A stretch of 64,000 nucleotides of DNA from Ciborinia camelliae (lineage: Eukaryota > Ascomycota > Leotiomycetes > Helotiales > Sclerotiniaceae): the NCBI GenBank assembly GCA_025890175.1, contig JANPYM010000006.1, positions 2,450,073-2,514,072 of the forward strand. The letters run 5' to 3'. This document shows, in pieces, positions 53,831-64,000 of the stretch; the first letter of the stretch is position 1, and each line of letters starts with the position of its first letter. The position numbers were made by a program, and so were the translations under genes. The notes below the pieces were generated by a model. It worked only from the letters and a program-made list of their open reading frames with translations. It ran no database searches and was not told where the DNA came from.

Positions 53831-56800
53831 TACTTTATAATATAGTCCGTATATATTCTTAGACATGTAACAAAAGCTTTGTTATCTCGGATTTCGGATT
53901 TTGGATTTGTATCTTAAGGGAACCATATCCCAATAGGAATCATCTAATGATAATGTATACGGAATACCATCCCACGGTCCGTACACATTTTCAGACATCC
54001 AACAAAGACCAAAATAACCTCGAGTTTAAGGTTAATGCCTATTTCTAAATATATCTGTCCGTATTTAACAAGAAGAGTATATATCTTTTGCTTCAAAGTT
54101 CTACTAAAACCTATCACTGAAAAGTGATACAGTCTCCAGTTGCTATATGTATTCATTCTCAGATAGACAGCAAAAGCTTTTAATATTTTGGATTCCGGAT
54201 CTCAAGGGAAGCCTATCATAATAGGAATCATCTGAAGATATTATAGGAATACTACAGATACCACGGTTGAGTTGATACCATGGCCCATAAAATTCGCATT
54301 TTCTAATATACAACAAAAACATAAGTAATTTTGACGCTAAGATTAATACTTTATTTCTTGATATATAGTCCGTATACACTAAAAGAGATTTTAAAGCAAA
54401 AACTAGTTCCATACAAAGTCCTTATACACTATCAGATATGCAACAAAAGAAAAGTCTTTAAGACTTAATATTAGAATCAACTATTAGAATCAACTATTAG
54501 AAACAACTTTAGAACTATACAGATTGAATGGTTCTTACTGAATATTACGGTATAAATGAATCAGGTAGATATGCAGCAAAAAATGAAAATGAATTAGGTA
54601 CAAATGAATTAGGTACAAGTCAGGTAGATATATAATAAAAGATAAAAATGAATCAGATAGATATACAACAAAAGTTATAAATGAATCAGATACAAATTAG
54701 ATACAAATTAGATAAATATACAACAAAAGTTATAAATGGATCAGGTACAAGCTAGGTAGATATGCAATTAAAGGTATAGATGAATCAGATACAAATCCAT
54801 ACAGCGAGTCAGGTATATATGCAATCAAACGTATGAATGAATCAGTCATAGGAATCAAGTAGATATGCAACAAGGTACAACTGAATCGGATAGATATGCG
54901 AATTTCTTTGATTCGTGTTGGTGACTGAAAGTAGAATCAGAAGGCTATGGCATCTATTCATCAGACACGCAATAGAAGAAACTATTGACTACTGTAGTCG
55001 ACTTTAATAATACCATACTTATATACTAACACACTATGTGTGCATCGTTCAAACCCACAACAAGAGATATTGAAAGCCTGTAGCTTAGATCTAGAGCCAC
55101 AGCCATATACATGAACTTTTAGACATCGACAACCCAGGAACCTCGAATAAGCAATCTCATGACTAGAATTAGCCCCGATACTATATTGAACTTTAAGACT
55201 ACAGCCCCGGTCCGTATATATCCCCACATAGTATTGTTTATGCAGCAGAAGTGCTCGATGCCTCGAATTTTACATCTAAAAGGGCAAAGACGCACTTATC
55301 ATTTAAAGGAGCTATTCGAATATATGGAATACCACAGTCCGTCCTACTTATTCTTTAGATATGCAACAATAACAAAACCAAAACCGTATGCCATGTCTTA
55401 TGGTTAGTAGGAGCCTATCGTTAGAACCAAACATGTTATTATACAGAATTCAACCCTACAGTCCTGGATCCGTAGACTTTATAAGATTTTATTTGACGTG
55501 GATCAAAAGTCATTCATTGTCTTAGATCTTGGATTCCGAGAACAGAAATGCATACATCACTACAGTAAAAAGAACTATTGATATACATACACATCTCAAA
55601 TCTCAACTTAAAGGACATCAGGAGTAATCACTAGCTTTGAAGACTATATGGAATCCCCCGATATTAATCTATACAAAATTCCAGATGTGCAACAGAAACA
55701 AAATTGCATATTAGATTCTACGACAGAGCAGTAAGAACTAATCCCAAAAGCCAATTATAGTATTGTCCACAATTCTAATTCTGAGATTAGTATGAACTAG
55801 TAGAAAGATAAAAAGCCCTAGATAACTCTATCCTCAAGACCAGGGATTAAATCTAGAATCACGGGCCGTATACATCACTAGATATCAAACGAAAAATTAT
55901 CTCAAGCCTAATATGAACTAAGTCCGTCAGAGCCACTGGTATTATAATCTGTATGCATTCATGTTCTTTCAATATGAGAGAATCAAACTAGGTCTGTATG
56001 CAAATATAGACATATAACAAAAGCCCCTAATAACTTAGATTTAAACCTTCATTCTCAGAAGCAAAAACACATCTACCAAACTAGATATATATGTTTAGAA
56101 CCATATACAAATACAGACATGCAACAAAAGCTCTTCGTAAAGTCAACTCAGATTCAAACTGTTATATCCTAAAAATAAAAACCCATCCATCACCAAAAAG
56201 ATCAACTTATTATAAGGAATACTACCGTCCGTACGCATTCTTAGATATGCAACCAAACTCCACTGCAATATAATCTCCAAGTTTAATACAAAACAATCGC
56301 TAGAACATGGCGAGAGAGTATGATGGATATGATCAAGCATTCCACGGTCCGTATGTATTCTTAGATATACAATCAACTCCATTACTACCTATTCAACGTT
56401 CTATATAAATCAATCACGCAAAAGAATCACTAAAACACAGGGAAACAGTGCAAAAGAAAGCGTATACTCTCTACCACTATAAAATATAGAACTGTACAAA
56501 TTATTTCAATCCTCTGCACCTGACGGCCCATATACTTACTATCTATACATTCTCAGTCTCTTAGACGCACAATCGAAAGAACCCCAAATCTCAGATTCCA
56601 CTTACAAACAATAAATAAGAAACCATTCCAGAAGTAATCTTGTATGCTACTTACCATTCCAATATCCCGTCCTATTCCATTGCATAGTATAGCATATACT
56701 CAACCATAATGAATACCCAATGCCCATACATACCCATACAACCAAAGAAAAGAATCTACGGGTTTAAACCCCAACCCAATGTTCGTACTTATTACTTATT

Positions 56801-56990
56801 ACTCTATAGATATCTATCTATATATAGTAGCATAGGATGTGAAATTAAAACTGATTATTAACAGGATAGAATATTATTATGAGTTCTAATTTTCAACTTT
56901 CAACTTCTGGAGTGTAAGAGTAAAGTAAAGTAAAGTCTAGAGATGCTTTTCTATTATACGGAAGAGAATATTATACAGAGGGAATACTAT
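53831..56990. repeat. Degenerate satellite-like array (CCGTATACATTCTTAGATATGCAACAAAAG unit family)
   Basis: A core motif with consensus CGGTCCGTATACATTC, then TTAGATATGCAACAAAAG, recurs at least 15 times: near 53842, 53977, 54143, 54283, 54363, 54416, 55208, 55338, 55863, 55983, 56095, 56227, 56345 and others, spaced roughly 50-150 bp. Many copies are preceded by GGAATACCA. The copies are diverged by 10-30% by eye and include indels. The array resumes at 58168 after a transposon. No gene lies inside. Confidence 0.75.
54551..54906. repeat. Local tandem sub-array with AATGAATCAGGTA unit
   Basis: About eight units combining AATGAATCAG(G/A)TACAA and GTAGATATGCAACAAAAG at 30-75 bp spacing. It shares the ATATGCAACAAAAG half with the larger array, so it looks like a local amplification of part of it. 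Confidence 0.7.
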
Positions 56991-56998
56991 GGTGTGTA
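56991..56998. repeat. 8-bp target-site duplication, left (outer hAT)
   Basis: GGTGTGTA, identical to 58168-58175. Confidence 0.9.
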
Positions 56999-57205
56999 CA
57001 GTGTTCTACTTAGTATTTCCCGTATTCCGTATACGGGCCCGTATAATGATAAGTTTTACATTTTTGATATATATTTAGATATATGATATTGAATTTTATA
57101 TTACTAAAAATATTTAATATTATTATAATATAGAATATTATTGGCAAGATATACAAATACGGAGTTTTTATTAATGCGATATATATCGCCTTTTAATTTT
57201 TAAAG

Positions 57206-57352
57206 CTATTCCCATTTTTGAAACTATTCCTATTTGAAGTTATTCCCATTTTTGAAACTATTCCCATTTTTGAAGTTATTCCTATTTGAAACTATTTCCA
57301 TTTTTGAAGTTATTCCCATTTTTGAAACTATTTCCATTTTTGAAGCTATTTT
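57206..57352. repeat. ~18-bp tandem repeat inside the outer hAT element
   Basis: TATTCCCATTTTTGAAAC-type units, about eight copies. A similar piece in inverse orientation is at 57955-57990, so it was part of an internal inverted repeat. Confidence 0.8.
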
Positions 57353-57359
57353 TATTTTT

Positions 57360-57489
57360 CAATTAATCCCTTACAATATTATCGATTAATCCTTTGCAAT
57401 ATTATTTGTAATATTAATCTATAATATTGTAAGGGATTAATCTAATCTATAATATTGCAAGGGATTAATCTAATCTATAATATTGCAAA
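57360..57489. repeat. Inverted and direct ATTAATC(T/C)...AATATTGCAA repeats
   Basis: Several 25-30-bp units containing GGGATTAATCTAATCTATAA and AATATTGCAA next to the inner element; one unit gave its target site. Confidence 0.7.
57482..57489. repeat. 8-bp target-site duplication, left (inner hAT)
   Basis: ATTGCAAA, identical to 57931-57938. Confidence 0.88.
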
Positions 57490-57930
57490 CAGGGTTGGGC
57501 ATAGGGTAGGGTACACCCAGGGTAACCCGGGGTAAAATCGAGCGAATAGCTACCTTGCTTTCTCCTATAGAATAAAGTAATTACTTTATAAAATGCTTTA
57601 GGGTACAGATAGATTTGCAGGTATATATTATATAATCGTTTAATGTAATTGTTCAAAATTGAAAGGAAGGATGAAAAATGGAAGGTGGAAAGGAAGCAAA
57701 GGTTAGAATTAGAATTTAATATTTGATTTTTTAAAGTTAGTATTATAAAGATAAAGTTGGGAATAGTTTCAACTTTGAATGATTATATTAAACGATCACA
57801 TAATATATACCCGTGGGTCTACCCGTACCCGCGGGTTTTATAAAGTAATCATCTTGTAGAATTCAGCAGGGTAAAGTAAACTACCTGAAAAGGTGAAATA
57901 CCCTGGATAGGGTACGGATGCCCATACCTG
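57490..57930. mobile_element. Second non-autonomous hAT-type element, nested (inner)
   Basis: Ends CAGGGTTGGGCAT and (reverse complement of the right end) CAGGTATGGGCAT match at 11 of 13 positions and fit YARNG. A perfect 8-bp duplication ATTGCAAA flanks it. The two halves also form a long imperfect inverted repeat (TACTTTATAAAA, GGTATATATTAT, ATCGTTTAAT on both arms). 441 bp, no coding. The CAGGGTTGGGCA end is typical of hAT families with many MITE copies. It lies wholly within the outer element and so is younger. Confidence 0.88.
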
Positions 57931-57938
57931 ATTGCAAA
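57931..57938. repeat. 8-bp target-site duplication, right (inner hAT)
   Basis: ATTGCAAA directly after CCATACCTG. Confidence 0.88.
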
Positions 57939-58167
57939 GGATTGATTGAAAAATAGAAATAGTTTCAAAAATGGGAATAGCTTCAAAAATCGATAATGCA
58001 GTATAGGAATTTCAATATTTTTTTAGTATTTCAGTATATTTTTACAAATACCCGTATTAAGTAATATCTACGCAAGTAGTATAGTTTGTCTTTTATACGT
58101 ACAATATACCGTATAAAATCTTTAATACACGCTACCGTTGTACGGTAGTATACTAAGTAGAACACTG

Positions 58168-58175
58168 GGTGTGTA
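58168..58175. repeat. 8-bp target-site duplication, right (outer hAT)
   Basis: GGTGTGTA directly after GAACACTG; satellite sequence continues from here. Confidence 0.9.
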
Positions 58176-58329
58176 TGTATATTCAGATGTGCAACAAAGT
58201 AAGGTCTAGAAAAATAGCAGGGAAAAGGAAGACAAAAGACAAAAAACAAAAAAACGACTCGGAAAAGATGGTTGATAATTATTATTTCTATATATATATA
58301 TAAATAATTTGCGGTATAGATCTTAATCT

Positions 58330-58418
58330 TGATCATAATCATAATCATAATCATAATCATAATCATAATCATAATCATAATCATAATCATAATCATAATC
58401 ATAATCATAATCATAATC
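58330..58418. repeat. (ATAATC)n hexanucleotide microsatellite
   Basis: About 14 perfect copies; the Met-Ile string in the reverse frame is only its translation. Confidence 0.92.
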
Positions 58419-61400
58419 TAGGTACCTACCTAGTATTTAAAAATATTGGGTGTCCCTATATTTTTAGATAATTTCAGGTAGACAATATAATTTTTCAATT
58501 TATGATTCGGAGATAGGTTGGTTTAGGATTGTGGATTGTGGATTGTGGATTGTGGGTTGTGGATTGTGGATAACCTAAAAATAAAGATAAAAAATAAATA
58601 AATTAAACATAGTTATACGAATTTGAAAATAAATATCTTAACGATGGATTGATCGATCTATCCATTCATCCATCACTTGATACCATATCTACCTAGGTAC
58701 CTACCCACCTAGATAGTATTAAAAGCATAAGATTCCCGATTCCCGATTCCCGATTCCAGATTCCCCGTTCCAACGAAATCAATCTTCGACTACATTACCT
58801 ATCTATCTATCTATCTACCTATCTATCTACCTATCTACCTAGGTATATAAGCAAGCTCCCCATCCCCATCCCCATCCCTAACCATACTAGTAAGTATAAC
58901 AAAACATAACATAACCATAACCCAACCCGGCAACCCCGCAACGCCACTGGCGCCAAATTCATCGACCTCTATCTCTCCAAATTCGTTGATTTTCCCCCAG
59001 GTATGCAAGCGATGTCTTAAGAGAGGCACCTACCTACGACCTAGTAGGTAGATACCTAGGTATCTATTGATTGATTGATTCCCCGGAATATAGAAAATTC
59101 TGATCGTGGGGAGAAGGTTAAGTTAAGCTTTCCCCATGGAGATTGACAATTGACGATTGAAAATTCCTGAAACGGCGGGGTCCCCATATCATATCCAAGG
59201 AAAGTTTCGTATATATATATATCTGAAGGCGATCAAGAAGACGCCTCCCACTCCCCCTCCCCTTCCTTATACCAGAAACCGATCAAGAAACGTGGCATGA
59301 CTCGAAATGTGCAAGGAAGGTAGTAAGTAGGTGTACGGTAACCAAGCCAACGGCAGATAATGCAATGATTCGAAACACCCCAAAGTGATACCTGAAACCA
59401 AACCGGAGGCAGGACAAGGAGAGATCCCTAACAAGGTGTAGGTACCTACCCACCTACCTACCTACCCACCTAGCTTCCTACGATTCGAAAAAAAAGAAGA
59501 AGAAGAAGAAGAGAAACCACCAGCCCCTCACTACCGCTGGCCGTGCTAAAACATATCAAATGAGGAGGGACCGTCGGGAACCTCGAACTTCCCAATCAAA
59601 TCAAATCAAATCACAGAACCAGCATGAAATAATCGCGCGCTTGAGACCCGCAGATACGTGCGTACGTACATACATACAGGTGCGTGCATATACAGAACAA
59701 CACGCTGGCGGTACTGACAGCCAGCTTGCATCGTGGACACCTCACCTGGAGAGACGTTTCGCTACACGACACGACACGGACCTCGTTCGGTATAGGGGAA
59801 TTTCCGGTTGGTTTGGAAAATGAACATGTGCAGATGGTGGCTTGCAGTTGCCCAGCCCAAGCGCTTGAGCCCATACCGATAATATATGCTGAGATAGATG
59901 TACGCGAAGAAAAATCTAAAGATACCCAACGTAAATGTATGTGTAGGAAAGAAAGCCGTGAAAATTCAAAAAAGAGTAGGTGGACACGTGATGCTACATT
60001 CGGTGGAAAAATCCGTGGAATGTTTTTTTCTGTCTACCAGGTGATCTATGAATTAAGTGAGGTAGAGAATAGCTAGGTAGATCTGACGTGGTACCTACCC
60101 ACCTACCATTGAAGTTAAAGAAGATGTAAAATCGATGTGCCGGTTACCATGTTTAACTTTCTCCAAGGCGTCATCTTGATATCATATCTGGTTCGGTAGG
60201 TATATGTGATCTCCAACAACTTCTTGGCATAATCATACGCAGAAGCAAACAATGAAACTTTTGATGATATGATCGGATCGAAATTGGAAATCGTTCCCTT
60301 CAACCCCTCCACGATTGGAATAAAAGGCCGAACTCATTACACTCGGGGTTGATGCTGGTTCGGTGTGGTGGGGGATTCGCCATTCTAGAAAGAATTGTCG
60401 GTGAAGATGCGTGATCAATGCAGACCCCAACACATAGTTGGTGTGATATGCAACACTTCTTCCTTTCGACGTTCAATGTTGATGTAGGTTGTATCGTAAA
60501 TGTTCTTCGTGCGGCATCGGATGAATCTTTTTTCGGTTGACCGCATATACCGCCTTCAAGTTCAGTGCTGGTCCATGGCCGTCCCACCTCTCTCTCTCGT
60601 GCTCTCTCTTCAAGTGCCCGCAATCTTTTGAAGATGTTGGTTGGTGGCGGCGGGGTTGTTCGTTCGCAAAGTAGTACGAAACAAATGCACTGACAATTTT
60701 TGTGATCAAAGACTGCTGTTGAAACTTGAACCGAAAGGATTAAAGATTAATACCTACTAGGTAGGTAACCTTGGAAAGTCTCTGGTAGAGTAAATAGATA
60801 AGATCTTATCTGAAAATGAGCTTTTTTAAGATTAGGTTTGATGATTTCTGCTTACTGTTTATATCTGTAAGCCATGTCCCTTCCTACCTCCTTCATCTCT
60901 CGCTTCACCGCTTTCCTTGCAACGGAGAAAAGATTTGATATTTCCCCCATGAAGGATTGAAATGAAAAATGATCGCTTCCTTTTTCGCAATTTAAACAAT
61001 TGTATTTGATTTACCTGATGAGTAATTACCTAGACAACAAGAACGGTTACAGTTGACAACGATAAGAAAATTGTCCGTGGTTCAGATAAACGACTCTTCC
61101 TCTCTCTCTCTGGTTCAGTCCAGTTACTACGTTAAAGACGGTGTCATCTCCGATATGTTCGTTTCGTTTGATGGATGTCGCAATTATTCATCCCCGAAAG
61201 CATCCGAGAGACCTAGAAGAATATCTTCCAAGATATGAGATATGATCAAAAAGTATGAAATCTTAAGAGTCACCTGCTTAATTAACTTGTGATTGGGAAG
61301 TTATCTTTTGCAGATGGGATGTCAAACCCCACATTGTGCATACCGTACAGTGTAGACTGTAGACGGTAGACTGTAGTCTATATCGCATACATCTACGTAG

Positions 61401-62408
61401 GACCTAGGTAGTACTCCGAATGGCTTGTGGAATAAAGTATTCGCGAGGCGCGGCCAAGCTTACTCCGTACATTGTGATGGTGCATGTAACACACCTAATC
61501 TAATAATGAGTAGGCTCAAAAGGTAGGCATAGCCTTAGCCTTTTTGAATTTATGACCGGCATATGCTGGCGGTCGCTACTAGCTTGTATGCTGCGACCAG
61601 CATGATACATTCATTTCCTTCCCTTTCGTTTGTTTGCCTTGTCTTTTTTTTGCCTTTCTAGCCATCCATCCTGGACCATCCATCCATCCCTCCATCCAAA
61701 TGCAAGAGGAGTTTTAAACTGTCGAATAGTTGCGAATATCATAAGTTAAGTAACCACCACTTCGTAAATCGTGATGGCGGTGGCGGGGCTCCTCATGCCG
61801 AAAGGCGTCATTCCTGTTTTGTTTTCCACTGCTTCTTTTGTGTCTCTCCACACACCGATCATTTCATGGTGTGTGCGTTCATCCACTTCATCCACTTCTT
61901 CCATTCGTTATCAATTTTATGGATCAAATGTTTTAGTGAACCCGTAGTTAACCGTCTGTATGGAGTGATGAAGTGACGAATTCAGGAAGTGATGAAGATG
62001 GCATGACAGGCAATCAGTCTCACAATTCGAGGGAGCTGAGTCAGGAACTAAGCGCGCTTGACTCTTCAGAGTTCAGATTCACTGTATTCGGAATGTGAAA
62101 GATTAGAATATGTTTCACCTGTGACCTGAACTTTTCACACGGGTCATTGAGGCTGAATCTATGTTTCTTATATCTCGTATCATAACACATAAACGGATTT
62201 GAGTAATTTGATAAAATATGACTGCGGTCAGCAATTTTTCTCAGAGGAGAAAGAGCGTACCATCGGGTGGCTTTGACGTGAATAGATTATGAAAGATTGT
62301 GGCGAAGACGGAGTGAAAAATGTGTCTTTCGAAGGAGTCACAACATTGTGAGATACCGAAGCGGTGAAGGTAGAAGGATTCGTAGTCTTGGATCTAAAGA
62401 TGCAATAG
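58419..62408. other. Intergenic region, microsatellites and no convincing gene
   Basis: 4 kb with short GATTGTGG, (ATTCCCG)n, (CTAT)n, AAATC and (AAG)n tracts and several TACCTAGGTA palindromes (58422, 58691, 58834, 59053). Open frames up to 130 codons (e.g. 59684-60076) lack recognisable motifs and overlap others on the opposite strand; I do not call them genes. Confidence 0.5.
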
Positions 62409-62410
62409 TA

Positions 62411-62792
62411 CAGCAGAACCTCTATATAAGGATCCTTTATATAAGGATAACCTCTCTATTAGGATTAAATTTTGGGTTCTGTTGAATTTTAGGTATAGAA
62501 AATGCTAATATCTTTATATCCTTTTTATAAAAATTATCCTTGAAATTCTTTGATTTCAAAATTAAAATCTAACCTATTTATAAGGATTTTTTTTTAAGTA
62601 TAAAATATTTATAAAAGTTATACTAAATTTATGAAAATTATATTGAATTTATACCCGATCAGAATTGGTTGGTATATATTTGGGCCAAAATACTACCCCA
62701 CCGAGATTAGCCGGAACCTCTATAAAAGAATACCTCTTTAGTATCCTAAATTTTGGTACTAAAAAAAACATTCTTATATAGAGGTTCTGCTG
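62411..62792. mobile_element. 382-bp MITE related to the pogo-type element
   Basis: Ends CAGCAGAACCTCTATATAAG and the reverse complement of the right end agree over 20 bp, with flanking TA on both sides (62409-62410, 62793-62794). The first ~110 bp align with the left end of the 46.4-kb element (CCTCTCTATTAGGATTAAATTTTGG, TTTTAGGTATAGAAAAT), so it is an internally deleted relative. No coding capacity. Less AT-saturated than the long copy. Confidence 0.85.
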
Positions 62793-62794
62793 TA

Positions 62795-64000
62795 GATGAA
62801 CTTATGAAGATATCGTAAGAAAAGATCAGAAGTAGTCTATATTGCCGTTTATGTTGGCTCTTGGCTTTTACTTTACCCCAGTCCTACTTCAAGAGTCAAG
62901 ACAGACTCAAGAGTCTGTTCTTTGGTAAGGCGGCCATAGATAAAATCTGATAAATGAATGGTTGGTTTGGAGTAACTTTGCCAGTACTGTGGTACTGTAG
63001 CACTGGCGTGATGATCCATGTCCTTTGTTAGCCGTTCCAAAATAAGTTTTTGAGTTCGGGGGCGTTTTTTTTCTTCATGATGGTTTCTGAGCTAGGATTC
63101 ATCCATTCCAAATTTCCAGAAAATGCGAATCATGAGCCATGGCGATGCCAATGTTCAATTTGAAAACTCAAATTTGGAATGGAGGGGCAGGAAAGGATAT
63201 TTGGGCAGCAGGTTTTCTTTTTGGGGGTGGTGGCTCGAGGCTGGTGGGGTGTTTGAGACAAGGATGAAATCCAAAAATCCAAAGTCGACTGGCTGGTTGG
63301 TTGGTTTAGGAATCAGGATGACTATCAGAGACTGGGTATCAGAGACGATCAATCTATCAGTCTATCAGTCTATCACTGGTCTTTCCATAAAGACCCTGCA
63401 AATCATTTTTGCCCAGTATGTAGCCCAGTAGCCCAGTAGCCCTGCTGTCGATGTATTCCCCATAAGGCTTCAAATACGGTACAGTATCTTCAAAGTTGTT
63501 ACCCAAAGCCTGATGATCATGGACCATGAATAGAGAGAAATCTTCCGATGTTAAGGGTCTTGAGTCTTGACCCATATGATTTCGATACTTCCCCCCTCTT
63601 CATCTATGCTTTGTGACGTCGTCATGAATGTCATCCTGTCGGTATTTCTTCGTTCCAAATTGGGTAGAAGTTAGAACGTGTTCAAAAAAATGACAGCAGG
63701 TAGAGAGAATTGGTAAATTACCCACTCGTTTATAGGAAAAAAGTTAAGGTATCAAGGGACCTCGAAGGGTGATCGTTTAATTCCGAAGACAAGGCGTTAA
63801 CGAAGGAGATGATGTACATGTTACTGATATGCACCTTGGCAACCCTTGAATATCAAAAAGTAGGTAATAAGCATTTAAGATATATGGATAGGTATGTATG
63901 TATCATGTACGAGACTACGAGTAAGAATGGAAGTATGTAGATAGCCGATGATACCGACAGTACAGAAGAACAATAGAATAATACCTAATTGTAGATCTGT
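62795..64000. other. Window end, no gene recognised
   Basis: Contains an inverted repeat of the TTTGGAATG(G)A type (63105-63117 against 63171-63184), CTATCAGT and AGCCCAGT short repeats, and no convincing coding frame. Confidence 0.45.

Larger units (their letters stand above)
56999..58167. mobile_element. Non-autonomous hAT-type element (outer)
   Basis: Perfect 18-bp terminal inverted repeats CAGTGTTCTACTTAGTAT, fitting the hAT YARNG end rule, and a perfect 8-bp duplication GGTGTGTA. Taking the element out with one duplication rejoins ...GAATACTATGGTGTGTA to TGTATATTCAGATGTGC, restoring the surrounding satellite unit. Subterminal hairpins are present (CCGTATACGGG on the left, CTACCG...CGGTAG on the right). 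The inside holds an 18-bp tandem array and a second hAT element but no transposase frame. Length 1169 bp, about 720 bp without the inner insertion and one copy of its duplication. Confidence 0.92.

Noticed and set aside
58031..58414. Long minus-strand frame beginning with a Met-Ile string
   Set aside because: It is the translation of the (ATAATC)n microsatellite followed by part of the hAT element end.
59560..60623. Overlapping open frames of 80-130 codons on both strands
   Set aside because: No recognisable motifs, opposing frames overlap each other, and composition is as in neighbouring spacer.
1..64000. CRISPR arrays, rRNA genes, bacterial-type operons
   Set aside because: No spacer-separated identical repeats, no rRNA sequence seen, and the introns and families show a fungal nuclear origin.

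Overview
The window reads as a nuclear chromosome segment of a filamentous ascomycete, most likely a leotiomycete (Helotiales/Sclerotiniaceae-like). I base this on short GT-AG introns (mostly 48-101 bp), fungal families such as ARP8, cyclin H, a promethin-like protein and trimethyllysine dioxygenase, very frequent TACCTAGGTA-type palindromes and tetranucleotide repeats in the spacers, and AT-saturated repeat blocks that look like the product of repeat-induced point mutation (RIP). The lineage is an inference from sequence flavour, not from a search.

Layout. 1-4.2 kb: a weak or broken small ORF region, then two divergent genes for secreted, dibasic-site-containing precursors. 4.2-6.5 kb: microsatellite-rich spacer. 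6.5-10.5 kb: a full-size ABCB multidrug-type transporter (minus strand, one intron). 12.4-14.6 kb: an AT-rich transposon-like element with arms of about 370 bp in inverted repeat and a perfect 8-bp target duplication. 15.7-18.2 kb: ARP8 (INO80 complex). 18.2-22.6 kb: microsatellite-rich spacer. 22.6-23.4 kb: an orphan single-pass membrane protein. 23.4-27.3 kb: spacer with decayed coding relics. 27.3-38.5 kb is the gene-dense core: trimethyllysine dioxygenase (nine exons, one in-frame TAG), divergent cyclin H, a BTB protein with a split fold, an amidohydrolase and a Gfo/Idh/MocA oxidoreductase. 39.4-41.8 kb: a protein with four copies of an apparently undescribed Trp/Leu/Gly motif repeat. 43.1-43.5 kb: an O-methyltransferase relic. 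44.3-45.0 kb: promethin/LDAF1-like protein.

From 46 kb on the window is repeat-dominated: a complete but RIP-eroded pogo/Fot1-type element (46.38-48.44 kb), one orphan gene (50.5-51.6 kb) preceded by a 22-bp minisatellite, a degenerate satellite-like array (about 53.8-58.2 kb), and inside it a hAT-type element that itself contains a second hAT-type element, each with a perfect 8-bp target duplication. A 382-bp MITE sharing the pogo-type ends lies at 62.4 kb.

The housekeeping genes do not form an obvious pathway cluster. The most informative parts are the nested transposon stratigraphy, the repeat protein at 39-42 kb, and the stop codon in the otherwise intact carnitine-biosynthesis gene. Exon boundaries were placed by hand from splice consensus and reading-frame continuity.
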